Part shown: piece by piece, positions 8,096 to 16,137 of the stretch
How positions within the stretch are numbered: position 1 is the stretch's first letter
Layout of the letters: each line of letters opens with the position of its first letter
DNA from: Hyphococcus sp.
GTDB lineage: Bacteria; Pseudomonadota; Alphaproteobacteria; Caulobacterales; Parvularculaceae
NCBI GenBank assembly: GCA_028281665.1
Contig: JANQJK010000016.1
Span: 62,001 to 126,000 of the forward strand
Direction: 5' to 3'
Length of the DNA: 64,000 bases
Notes under the pieces: model-generated
Seen by the model: the letters and a program-made list of their open reading frames with translations, nothing else
Told to the model about the DNA's origin: nothing
The model's database searches: none
Made by a program: the position numbers and the translations under genes

Positions 8096-8593
8096 GACAA
8101 AATCGGTGATCAGAACGTTTTCAACACTGTCTGCCGGCGCAATCAGCTGTATCCGTCGCAGCATCTGCGCGCGCAGGCGGATCATCGCAGCCGGTTCTGC
8201 GATATCGCCTTCATCGACGGCGCGCAGATAAGTGTTCAGAACGTCGCGAAACTTGGGAACCAGATGTTCGACCTTCTTTTTCTGAAGATCGGTAGTTTCA
8301 AGCGTAATGGAAATCTTAAGATATTCTGAATTTGCGTTAGGTCCCAGGGAAATTACGAGCGGTTCAAGATTAACGAATGCGACATCTTCGTAGTTTTTTG
8401 TTTTCTTCTTCGCATAGGCGCCGTCGCCGCCATCGGCGACACATTCCGCGTTCGATCCGGACATAACAAATGCGACGCCGGCGGCAACGCCGCCCAAAGC
8501 GATTGCAGAAACCGCTGCTGGAATAAGGATTTTAAGAGGGGAGGGCTTTTTTGGCGCCTCTTCCACTTCTTCAATTTCTTCTTCTTCGCTCAT
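8087..8593 (-). CDS. fliL: Flagellar basal body-associated protein FliL
   Basis: FliL encircles stator units and supports torque and mechanosensing. The 168-residue protein has an acidic cytoplasmic N-terminus (SEEEEIEEVEEAPKK), a membrane segment (about 20-44) and the periplasmic FliL domain (about 72-168). The domain has typical blocks: FVNLEPLVISLG, YLKISITLETTD, HLVPKFRDVLNTYLR and the ending VENVLITDFVLN. It is the first gene of the leftward operon and is divergent from fliF across a 134-bp promoter region. Confidence 0.95.
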   Translation of the reverse strand: MSEEEEIEEVEEAPKKPSPLKILIPAAVSAIALGGVAAGVAFVMSGSNAECVADGGDGAYAKKKTKNYEDVAFVNLEPLVISLGPNANSEYLKISITLETTDLQKKKVEHLVPKFRDVLNTYLRAVDEGDIAEPAAMIRLRAQMLRRIQLIAPADSVENVLITDFVLN

Positions 8594-8643
8594 CGTCGTT
8601 GCTCAATTTCTTTGCGCATCTGTGCGGAAGATTTCCATGCGTT

Positions 8644-8658
8644 GTAACCTCCTCTTAA
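8644..8658. promoter_or_regulatory. Candidate CtrA-like site between fliL and fliF
   Basis: The sequence GTAA-CCTCCTC-TTAA matches TTAA-N7-TTAA with one mismatch. It lies 51 bp from the fliL start and 69 bp from the fliF start, in the only gap separating the two divergent flagellar operons. CtrA control of early flagellar operons is well established in Caulobacter and Rhodobacterales; its application here is inferred from motif and position. Confidence 0.42.
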
Positions 8659-8727
8659 TGATCAAATGGTAAACGCAATAGCACGTTTTGAGAGTGTCTC
8701 GTTTGCACTCGCGTTAATGGTATTAGA

Positions 8728-10260
8728 ATGATGCCTGGAATTGTAAAAGTCTGGACCAGCCTTCCTGCGTCGAAACAGCTCGTACTTGCGATTGTGCTGG
8801 CGGCGACAGTGTTTGCATTTTCAATGTTGGCGCGCACCGCGTCAAAGCCGAGCATGGCGCTTCTTTACAGCGGGCTTGATTCAAGCGCCGCCGGCGAGGT
8901 TGTCGACGCCCTTGAGCAGATGGATGTGGCGATCGATGTGCGCGGCGGCTCGATTTACGTGCCGGCGGGGCAGCGCGACAGCGTGCGCATGAAGCTCGCA
9001 CGGGAAGGACTGCCGCAACAGGGACAGGCCGGGTACGAACTGTTTGAAGGGCTGAACGGCTTTTCGACAACATCGGAAATTTTTGACGTTACCTACTGGC
9101 GGGCCATGGAAGGTGAGCTGGCGCGGACGATTATCGCGACGCCCGGCGTCAAGTCGGCCCGCGTGCATATTGCGCAGGAGCGCTCCGGCGCGTTTTCGCG
9201 CAACAAGCCCAAGCCCAAGGCTGTCGTCACGATCACCATGGCCAGGGGCGAGTTGACCACCGGCCAGGCAAACGCCGTCCGCTTCCTGCTCTCTTCCTCC
9301 GTTCCGGGACTGACGGCCGAACAGGTGGCTGTGCTGGATTCGGAGCGCGGCGTTGTTTTGAGCCCAGGCGAGATTGGCCGCGACGCATTTAATCAATCTG
9401 ATGCGCTGGGGCGGGAACAGAAGCTGGAAGCCGATATCCTTGACCTCCTCGAAGCCCGCGTGGGCGTCGGCAATGCGCGCGTTCAGGTCGCACTGGAAAT
9501 CGACGCCGAGCGCGAGGCGGTGACCGAGCGCGTTATAGATCCAGCCGGCCGCGTCGTCTCAAGCCGTGAGACGACGGAAGTGACGGAAACATCCTCCGGC
9601 GCAAACAGCAGCGCCGTCACCGTCGCCAGTAATCTGCCCGAGGGCGATGTCAATGGCGGCGGATCGCAGTCGAATTCGGAAAGAACGCAGACTGACGAAA
9701 GGCTGACATATGATCTGTCGGAAATTCGCCGCGAGCGCGAGAAGCTTCCCGGCTCCGTCAAACGGTTGAGCGTCGCTGTTCTCCTCAATGACGCTAAAAC
9801 GCTCGATGCCAATGGAGATACGGTTTCAACGCCGCGTTCCGAAGAGGAGTTAAGCGCGCTTCGCGAGCTTGTGACGATGGCCGCAGGCGTCAATGAACAG
9901 CGCGGCGACACGCTGACCATTCAGAGCCTTTCTTTCGAGCCCATCGTCAACGACGGCGTCGTCGCTGAACGCAATCTCGTTTCAGAGCTGACGGAGCGTT
10001 ACCTGATGACATTTGTGCAGGTTATCGTTCTGGCGATTGTCACGCTGGTGCTTGGGCTTTTTGTCGTGAAGCCGTTGCTGGCCGTCGCTCCGGCCGACGC
10101 GGCGCCGTCCTCGATCGAGCAGCTTTCGGCGGTAACGCCGCAGACGCCCGCAGCACCGCCTGATGCTCTCGATGCCTTACGAAATCTCGCCTCCGACAAA
10201 ACCGACGAAACAGCGGGGCTCATTCAGTCCTGGCTTGAAGAACCGGAGCAGACGGCATGA
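8728..10260 (+). CDS. fliF: Flagellar MS-ring protein FliF
   Basis: FliF builds the MS ring, the inner-membrane platform of the basal body and export gate. The 510 residues show an N-terminal membrane segment (about 18-36), ring-building domains with LLYSGLDSSAAGEVVDALE and SARVHIAQERSGAFSRNKPK, a low-complexity periplasmic section, a second membrane segment (about 430-450) and the FliG-binding tail (RNLASDKTDETAGLIQSWLE). The family is often slightly longer (about 530-570). The start may be 8728 or the adjacent ATG at 8731; no strong ribosome-binding site is visible. It overlaps the next gene by 4 bp. Confidence 0.95.
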   Translation: MMPGIVKVWTSLPASKQLVLAIVLAATVFAFSMLARTASKPSMALLYSGLDSSAAGEVVDALEQMDVAIDVRGGSIYVPAGQRDSVRMKLAREGLPQQGQAGYELFEGLNGFSTTSEIFDVTYWRAMEGELARTIIATPGVKSARVHIAQERSGAFSRNKPKPKAVVTITMARGELTTGQANAVRFLLSSSVPGLTAEQVAVLDSERGVVLSPGEIGRDAFNQSDALGREQKLEADILDLLEARVGVGNARVQVALEIDAEREAVTERVIDPAGRVVSSRETTEVTETSSGANSSAVTVASNLPEGDVNGGGSQSNSERTQTDERLTYDLSEIRREREKLPGSVKRLSVAVLLNDAKTLDANGDTVSTPRSEEELSALRELVTMAAGVNEQRGDTLTIQSLSFEPIVNDGVVAERNLVSELTERYLMTFVQVIVLAIVTLVLGLFVVKPLLAVAPADAAPSSIEQLSAVTPQTPAAPPDALDALRNLASDKTDETAGLIQSWLEEPEQTA

Positions 10261-10832
10261 GCGAAAACGTCCTGATCTTTGAGCAATTCGATGATGCGGG
10301 TGCGCTCGGCGCGGTTGGCGTTCGCGCGCAGCAGGAGCGCGCAGCCGACTATGCTGAGGGCTTCGCTGCTGGCGAGGCTGCGGCGCTTTCGCGCGCCATG
10401 GAGCAGAATACGCAGCTGCAAGCTGCTGCAGACGCGATTCAACGAAAACTCGCGACGTTTGATGATACGGCGGCGGCCTATCTCTGTGAGGCCTTAGCCG
10501 CCGCTGTTGCGAAAGTGTTTCCGGCGCTTTCCGAAAAAGGATTTGCGGCGGAAGCGGCGTCCGTCATGAACGATATTGTTCGTCAAAACGGTAAAGCGAC
10601 CCTGATTGTCAGAACCGCACCAGCGAAAACCGAAACGGTGAGCGCGGCGTTGGCGGCCCTCGCGATTGCCGAACGCGCGAGCGTCGTCGAAGACGATGCG
10701 CTCAACGGTTTTGAGATCTCCGCCGAATGGGACCATGGCGGGATTTCCTTTGATACGGAAAAGGCAACCGCGCTTTTCATCGCTTCTCTTGAAAAGGCAA
10801 TAGAAGAACTGAGGGACGAAGACAAAAAATGA
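10257..10832 (+). CDS. fliH: FliH-like flagellar export regulator
   Basis: FliH binds the export ATPase FliI and links it to the C ring. This 191-residue protein is divergent, but it has the expected N-terminal Ala/Glu-rich helix with small-residue spacing (ADYAEGFAAGEAAALSRAM, like the AxxxG repeats of FliH) and a C-terminal domain resembling the FliH/V-ATPase E-subunit fold. It lies between fliF and fliN, the usual position, and overlaps both neighbours by 4 bp. No fliI is present in the window. The call rests mainly on position and the helix pattern. Confidence 0.65.
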   Translation: MSENVLIFEQFDDAGALGAVGVRAQQERAADYAEGFAAGEAAALSRAMEQNTQLQAAADAIQRKLATFDDTAAAYLCEALAAAVAKVFPALSEKGFAAEAASVMNDIVRQNGKATLIVRTAPAKTETVSAALAALAIAERASVVEDDALNGFEISAEWDHGGISFDTEKATALFIASLEKAIEELRDEDKK

Positions 10833-11200
10833 CAGATACAACTGGTACGGATGGCCAGCCGCCGGAAGGCATTATTGTTGGCCAGGAAGACGACGAGGCT
10901 GAAGCGCCGAGGCTGGAACGGCGCGACGGGTCGGACGACAACCGGCTGAAACGCGTCATTTTCGATGTTCCGATCGAAGTGGTCGTCTCCGTCGGCAAGG
11001 CCCGTCCATTGATTGGCGACCTGTTGTCCATGGGGCGCGATCATCTCTTGCCCCTTGATGCGAAACTGGAAGATCCCGTTGAATTGATGGTGAAGGACCG
11101 CGTCATCGCCAAGGGCGAGCTTGTCCAGGCGCCGGAATCCGAAGGCCAGCTTGCGGTCAAGCTCACTGAAGTCGTCAACGTTTCGTCTCTGTCGGAATAA
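10829..11200 (+). CDS. fliN: Flagellar motor switch protein FliN
   Basis: FliN forms the lower part of the C ring and helps dock the export machinery and switch rotation. The 123-residue protein has an acidic, variable N-terminus (about 1-40) and a C-terminal SpoA domain (about 45-123). The domain carries FDVPIEVVVSVGKARPLIGD, LLSMGRDHLLPLDAKLEDPV and LMVKDRVIAKGELV, corresponding to the conserved FliN pattern. It overlaps the fliH-like gene by 4 bp and precedes fliP by 11 bp. Confidence 0.93.
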   Translation: MTDTTGTDGQPPEGIIVGQEDDEAEAPRLERRDGSDDNRLKRVIFDVPIEVVVSVGKARPLIGDLLSMGRDHLLPLDAKLEDPVELMVKDRVIAKGELVQAPESEGQLAVKLTEVVNVSSLSE

Positions 11201-11211
11201 CGCGGCGCGTC

Positions 11212-11934
11212 ATGAAAACCGTAACCGCCTTCATAGCCGCGGCCGCGATCCTTCTGTTCGCAGGGCCTGCGTTTGCACAGGCGGCGCCTGAAGCCGTTGC
11301 CGATGGCGCGCTCAGCGCGCGCGTCGTGCAGCTATTTCTGCTGGTTACGGTTTTAAGTCTCGCGCCGGGCATCGCCATGATGGTGACGTGCCTGCCCTTT
11401 ATGGTGATTGTTTTCTCGATCCTGCGACAGGCCGTGGGGTTGCAGCAATCGCCGCCCAACATGCTGATTATGAGCCTTGCGCTGTTTCTCACCTATTTCG
11501 TGATGGAGCCGGTGTTCTCCGAAGCCTGGAAGCTTGGCGTGCAGCCACTGCTTGACGGCGACATCACTGAAACCCAGGCGTTCCAGCGCGCTATTGAGCC
11601 GTTCCGCGTCTTTATGGAGGGGCGTGTTTCCCCGGCTGCGGTGGAAAGTCTGAGCGAAGCGACGGAGCGCGCCGCCGATGGCGACCGGACGCCGCTCTCC
11701 ATTCTCGTGCCTGCGTTCATGCTCTCCGAAATTCAACATGCGTTCCAGATCGGCTTCATCATTTTTCTTCCCTTTCTGATCATCGATCTGATTGTTGCAT
11801 CGGTCTTGATGGCGATGGGCATGATGATGGTGCCGCCGTCTCTCGTCGCCCTGCCGTTCAAGCTGGCGTTCTTCGTCCTCGCCAATGGCTGGGTGGAAAT
11901 CGCCAGCGCTGTCGTAAAAGGATACGGGACATAA
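11212..11934 (+). CDS. fliP: Flagellar type III export gate protein FliP
   Basis: FliP forms the core of the flagellar export gate with FliQ and FliR. The 240 residues comprise a cleavable signal peptide (1-22, typical for FliP) and four membrane segments. Diagnostic blocks are LAPGIAMMVTCLPFMVIVFS, AVGLQQSPPNMLIMSLALFL and AFQIGFIIFLPFLIIDLIVA followed by SVLMAMGMMMVPP. fliQ and fliR are not adjacent, so the remaining gate genes must lie elsewhere. fliG follows after 4 bp. Confidence 0.97.
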   Translation: MKTVTAFIAAAAILLFAGPAFAQAAPEAVADGALSARVVQLFLLVTVLSLAPGIAMMVTCLPFMVIVFSILRQAVGLQQSPPNMLIMSLALFLTYFVMEPVFSEAWKLGVQPLLDGDITETQAFQRAIEPFRVFMEGRVSPAAVESLSEATERAADGDRTPLSILVPAFMLSEIQHAFQIGFIIFLPFLIIDLIVASVLMAMGMMMVPPSLVALPFKLAFFVLANGWVEIASAVVKGYGT

Positions 11935-11938
11935 AATC

Positions 11939-13069
11939 ATGGCTGCAAGCGCGCTCACCAACCTGCAACCGTCGAAAACGCCGCCCGCTCTCGGGGACGG
12001 CGAACGGCCGTCCTTGGCGCAGCCGCAAAAAGCGGCTCTGATCGTCGCGGCGCTCGGACCGGAAGCCGCCGGCCCCATTATCGAGCGTATCGGCGACAAG
12101 CATCTTCGCGCTTTCACGCGCGCTTACGCGCACTTGCAGACCGTTCCGCGCGCGGCGCTGAAAAGCATTGTGGAGGAGTTCATCTCCCAGCTGACGCAGG
12201 AGGACAACGATATTCGGGGCGGTTTTGAGGAGACGCGCGAGTTCCTCAGCCAGTTCAAGACCTCCGATGAGATCATCCGTTTGATGGATGATATCGACAT
12301 CTCCGACGGCGAAACCATCTGGACGAAGCTGGAGCGCACCGACGACGAACAGATCGCCGAATATCTATCCGGGCAGCGGCCGCAAATCATCGCCGTGGTC
12401 CTGTCAAAACTGAATACCGAAAAAGCGTCGAACCTTCTGAACCTGATCGACGCCGACATTGCAGGAAAAGTGATCCTGTGCCTGTCCCGGCCGCTGGACA
12501 TCAAGCCCGAGGCGCTCTCCGTGCTGATGGACACCATCGAACGCGAGTTTCTGGCGCCCATGCGAAAAACGACGCAAAAGCGCAACCCCGGCGAAATGAT
12601 CGGGGCCATGATGAACAACGTCATTACCGAAAAGCGCGAAGCGCTGCTTGAGATCATCACGACGTCGGCGCCGGATATCCTGAAAGACGTTCGCAAATCC
12701 ATGCTGACCTTCCCGGATATTCCAACACGGGTGCCGCCAAACGCCATTCCCATGGCGATCAAGGAAGTGGAGTTGGAAGATTTCCTTCTTGCGGTGAAGT
12801 TCGGGCGTCAGAACGCGCCTTCCTCGGTCGAGTTCATCTTCAAGAATATTTCCCAGCGCATGGTGGCGCAGTATGAAGAGCAGCTTGAAGAATTAAAAAT
12901 GACATCTGTAAAGGACGCGGAAATCGCGCAGGCCGCCTTCATGACGGTTATCAGGAAGCTCGCAAAGAGCGGTGAAATCACGCTCATCGAAGAGTCTTCA
13001 GGCGACGATGACGATGAGGGCGGGGGTGAGAATGACGGCGAAGCGGCTGAGGGTGACGCCGCCGCGTAG
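11939..13069 (+). CDS. fliG: Flagellar motor switch protein FliG
   Basis: FliG is the C-ring subunit that contacts MotA. The 376-residue protein contains the three FliG domains in order: an N-terminal domain (about 25-125), a middle domain (about 130-215, with EYLSGQRPQIIAVVLSKLN) and a C-terminal domain (about 230-350, ending in AAFMTVIRKLAKSGEITLIE). The middle-domain EHPQ motif reads QRPQ here. An unusual acidic tail (about 350-376, with GDDDDEGGG) extends beyond the normal end. Its place after fliP, rather than directly after fliF, is typical of some alphaproteobacterial clusters. A strong hairpin follows at 13083-13108. Confidence 0.94.
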   Translation: MAASALTNLQPSKTPPALGDGERPSLAQPQKAALIVAALGPEAAGPIIERIGDKHLRAFTRAYAHLQTVPRAALKSIVEEFISQLTQEDNDIRGGFEETREFLSQFKTSDEIIRLMDDIDISDGETIWTKLERTDDEQIAEYLSGQRPQIIAVVLSKLNTEKASNLLNLIDADIAGKVILCLSRPLDIKPEALSVLMDTIEREFLAPMRKTTQKRNPGEMIGAMMNNVITEKREALLEIITTSAPDILKDVRKSMLTFPDIPTRVPPNAIPMAIKEVELEDFLLAVKFGRQNAPSSVEFIFKNISQRMVAQYEEQLEELKMTSVKDAEIAQAAFMTVIRKLAKSGEITLIEESSGDDDDEGGGENDGEAAEGDAAA

Positions 13070-13082
13070 GGCTGTCTGCGCT

Positions 13083-13108
13083 TGCCTGCCGGCATGCGCC
13101 GGCAGGCA
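13083..13108 (+). terminator. Hairpin downstream of fliG
   Basis: An 11-bp perfect GC-rich stem (TGCCTGCCGGC paired with GCCGGCAGGCA) with a 4-base loop ATGC lies 13 bp after the fliG stop. No run of T follows, so it may be an imperfect terminator or an mRNA-stabilising structure at the end of the fliF operon. Confidence 0.5.
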
Positions 13109-13254
13109 GCCTGGACGTGTCTCTGTTCAAACTTGAACGGCAGTTCTCCGCCAAAAAAGCACATATCTCATCTGAGAATTTGACCTCCATCAACTTTTGC
13201 AACTTGGGAAGGTGAATAAGCGTCCACGACTGACTCAGGCTCTTGGAGGGCGGT

Positions 13255-13965
13255 ATGAGTGACGCTAAATCAAGTCATCTTGCTGCGGACGGCAAACTAA
13301 AAGTTGCTCCCCCGAAGGTTGGCTCGATTGCAGTCGCCCGAATTGTCGGGGTGCTGTTCATCACAGCCACGGCGGCGACCATGATCAGTCAAATCATGAT
13401 GGAGCCTTTAAGGGTCGATGCCAACTTGACCGCCATAGCGGACAGTCATCGGGAAACGCTCGCCGCCGCCGTCCTTTTCGAAATCATCAGTGCTTTGGCA
13501 AGCGCAGGCATTGCAATAACGCTCTATCCAGTTCTTCGCCGTTGCGCCGAGCTTCCGGCAACCGGCTATCTCGGGATGCGTTTGGTGGAAGGCGCTGTTG
13601 GCGTCTCCGCTGCTATTGGGTTGATCGCGGTGTTGGAGACTGAGGGCCCGCTCACGGAACTTGTATTAGCGTTACACGACTGGATGTTTTTACTCGTTCT
13701 TATCGTGTTCAGCGTCGGAACCTTTTTGCTTTATCCGATGCTGTTCAGGTTTCGTATTGTTCCAAAATCGCTTGCGGTCTGGGGGTTGATTGGCGGCGCC
13801 ATGCTGCTCCTGTCGTGCATATCAGTTCTTTTTGGATGGATCGAGATGGGAGGGACGACGGATCTGATTCTTTCGCTGCCGATATGGATTAACGAAATGG
13901 CGCTTGTGCTTTGGCTTATCTTTAAGGGGTTCGACCTTTCGTATCTTGCGAACGAAAGGTCTTAA
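13255..13965 (+). CDS. DUF4386 domain-containing membrane protein
   Basis: A 236-residue integral membrane protein with six or seven hydrophobic segments. The pattern (IAVARIVGVLFITATAATM near the start, then LAAAVLFEIISALASAGIAI and LYPVLRR, and a late FRIVPKSLAVWGLIGGAMLL) matches DUF4386 proteins, whose function is unknown. The ATG at 13255 is preceded by GGAGGG 4 bases away; an upstream TTG in frame is less likely. It has no evident link to motility, and it lies alone between the fliF operon and the convergent flgI, like an inserted cargo gene. Its DNA looks less GC-rich than its neighbours. Confidence 0.75.
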   Translation: MSDAKSSHLAADGKLKVAPPKVGSIAVARIVGVLFITATAATMISQIMMEPLRVDANLTAIADSHRETLAAAVLFEIISALASAGIAITLYPVLRRCAELPATGYLGMRLVEGAVGVSAAIGLIAVLETEGPLTELVLALHDWMFLLVLIVFSVGTFLLYPMLFRFRIVPKSLAVWGLIGGAMLLLSCISVLFGWIEMGGTTDLILSLPIWINEMALVLWLIFKGFDLSYLANERS

Positions 13966-14026
13966 GAAACCGCGGACGTCAACATCGCTACGTTGAGGTT
14001 CGGCGTGACCATTCCGCGCTGTTTTT

Positions 14027-15133
14027 CTATTGCAGCACGAGTTCCGCGTGGAGCGCGCCGGCGGATTTTATGGCCTTCAGAATATCGATCATTTCGCGCG
14101 GGCTGACCCCGAGGGCGTTCAACCCGTCCACAAGATCGGCGAGGGTCAGGTTCTCTTCGATAAGGGCGACGCGCTGGTCGGCGGCATCGTCGACGCTGAT
14201 ATCCGTGCGCGGCACGACGATGGTCTCGCCGTTGCGCGAGAAGGGGTTCGGTTGCGATACGCCCGGCACTTCCCGAATCCGGATCGAGAGGTTGCCCTGC
14301 GCTACGGCGACGCTGGAGATTCGCACCTCCGACCCGAGGACAATCGTGCCGGAGCGTTGGTCGATGACAATGCGCGCCTTTTGCGCCGGATTGACTTCGA
14401 TGTTCTCCACTTCGCTGATCATATGGGCGGGCGACCGGAAACGGCTGTCGATTGCGACATCGACGGAAGCGGAATCGATCATCAGCGCAATCGGCTTGTC
14501 GAACTGGCTGTTGATCGCCGTTTCAATCCGCGCCGCCGTTGTGAAATCCGGCGCGCGCAGCGTGAACCGCAGGCTTTCCATTTCCGTGAAGTCAAACGAC
14601 AGCTCGCGTTCAACCCGTGCGCCGTTGGGTATCGTTGCAGCCGTGGGCACCCCTTCGGTGACAGACGCCGCTTCGCCTTCGGCGGAAAAGCCGCTGACGA
14701 GGACCGGGCCCTGGGCGACGGCGTAAATCATGCCGTCGGCTGCATTAAGCGGGGTCATGACCAGCATGCCGCCGGTGAGATTGGTCGCATCGCCGATCGC
14801 CGAGACGGTAACGTCAATGCGCGAGCCTGCGCGCGCGAAGGGCGGCAGAGTCGCCGTCACGAGAACTGCCGCAACGTTTTTGGGACGGAATTCCTCGCCC
14901 TGCACATTGACGCCGAGCCTTTCCAGCAGGCTCGAAAGCGCTTCTTCCGTATAGGGTATGTTTCGAAGCCCGTCCCCGGTGCCGTCAAGGCCGACGACAA
15001 GACCGTAGCCGACAAGATCGTTGCCCCGCACGCCTTCGACCTCCACGAGATCTTTTAGCTTCACGGACGCGGACGCCTCGGCAGCGAGGAGGAGGGCCGC
15101 ACAGGCGCTGACGATGAGAGAGAAAATCCGCAT
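14027..15133 (-). CDS. flgI: Flagellar P-ring protein FlgI
   Basis: FlgI forms the periplasmic P ring around the rod. The 368 residues match the family length. After a signal peptide (1-22, cut near ASA-SV) the conserved start KLKDLVEVEGVRGNDLVGYG and GLVVGLDGTGDGLRNIPYT are clear, and the C-terminus has LADLVDGLNALGVSPREMID. It is the last gene of the leftward hook operon, 5 bp after flgL. flgA, its chaperone, is in the other flg operon. Confidence 0.97.
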   Translation of the reverse strand: MRIFSLIVSACAALLLAAEASASVKLKDLVEVEGVRGNDLVGYGLVVGLDGTGDGLRNIPYTEEALSSLLERLGVNVQGEEFRPKNVAAVLVTATLPPFARAGSRIDVTVSAIGDATNLTGGMLVMTPLNAADGMIYAVAQGPVLVSGFSAEGEAASVTEGVPTAATIPNGARVERELSFDFTEMESLRFTLRAPDFTTAARIETAINSQFDKPIALMIDSASVDVAIDSRFRSPAHMISEVENIEVNPAQKARIVIDQRSGTIVLGSEVRISSVAVAQGNLSIRIREVPGVSQPNPFSRNGETIVVPRTDISVDDAADQRVALIEENLTLADLVDGLNALGVSPREMIDILKAIKSAGALHAELVLQ

Positions 15134-15138
15134 TGTGT

Positions 15139-16137
15139 TTACCGGATGAAATTGGTGATGCTGAGGCGCGCCAGTCGCGCTGTCAGGAGATATGAGGCTT
15201 CAAGCTGCGTTTCCAGAAGCTGGAGTTCGGACGCGGCCTCAAACTGGTCGCGGCCCGTTCTGTCGTTAAACAGAGAGGTCAGGATCGTTTCCTCGGTTTC
15301 GTATCGGGAAATGGCTGACGCGATCTGCGCTTCTCCGACCCCGATGACGCCGCGCAATTCCGTTATGTCGCCATCTGCGGCGATCGCTGTGGCCGCGTTG
15401 TTTTGAAGGAAAGCGTCGGCGTCACCGAACGAAGCGGCGCCCTGAACGGCGATCCCCACGAGCCCCCTCAAGAAGTCCTTGATCGGCTGGTCGGCCGCCG
15501 TTGCAGAAACGTCGATGCGAACCCCCGGCGAAATCTCAACCGGGGCCACCTTGTTGACGCCGCCCTGGTAAATATTCGTAGCGAAACCGCCGGCGGGATC
15601 GTTGAAATAAGTATCCAGCTGCGCCTGCGCGTCGGCGGCGTCTGTTGCGCCGGCGACAATCGCTTCAACATCCGCCAGCAATTGCGCTGGGTCGCCAAAG
15701 GGGAGTCGGTCCGAAGCATCGCCGCTGAAGAGGGCGCGGCCGCCCTCGGTAACGTTCAATACGCTGAATGTATTGAAAACGGCTGCCCGGGCGTCTGCGG
15801 CGAGCGTGCTCAGAGCGTATGAATCGTCGCGCCCGCTGGCCGCCAGCACCTCCGTGCCGATGCGCACGGCGTCGCCGCCGAGGGATTCCAGAGAGGTCTG
15901 CGTTCGCTGGGCGCGGATTTGTGAAACAACCAGCAATTCCTGAAACTTCTGTGCGTCGTCCACCGCCTTCTTGAGGAGATGGGCGCTGCCGACGTCGCCA
16001 TTCGTGGCCGCCGTGACATCCTGAATGCGTCCCGTCACGGATTCCGAGCGCGCGACATCGGCGCGTGATTTAATATCCGCGATGGCGCGCGACAGGCGGG
16101 CAAATGAAACCAGATCTGGTGCGTTGATATTGGTCAT
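15139..16137 (-). CDS. flgL: Flagellar hook-filament junction protein FlgL (HAP3)
   Basis: FlgL joins the hook to the filament with FlgK. The 332-residue protein has flagellin-like coiled ends: the N-terminal helix (about 8-65) and the C-terminal helix ending QLEASYLLTARLARLSITNF. The middle domain is small and variable. Its start codon directly abuts the flgK stop with no intervening base. It is assigned as FlgL rather than flagellin because of the flgK neighbour and the ending. Confidence 0.88.
   Translation of the reverse strand: MTNINAPDLVSFARLSRAIADIKSRADVARSESVTGRIQDVTAATNGDVGSAHLLKKAVDDAQKFQELLVVSQIRAQRTQTSLESLGGDAVRIGTEVLAASGRDDSYALSTLAADARAAVFNTFSVLNVTEGGRALFSGDASDRLPFGDPAQLLADVEAIVAGATDAADAQAQLDTYFNDPAGGFATNIYQGGVNKVAPVEISPGVRIDVSATAADQPIKDFLRGLVGIAVQGAASFGDADAFLQNNAATAIAADGDITELRGVIGVGEAQIASAISRYETEETILTSLFNDRTGRDQFEAASELQLLETQLEASYLLTARLARLSITNFIR

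Noticed and set aside
14030-15058. Plus-strand frame of 342 codons opposite flgI
   Set aside because: flgI matches its family over its full length; the opposite frame has no recognisable domain.
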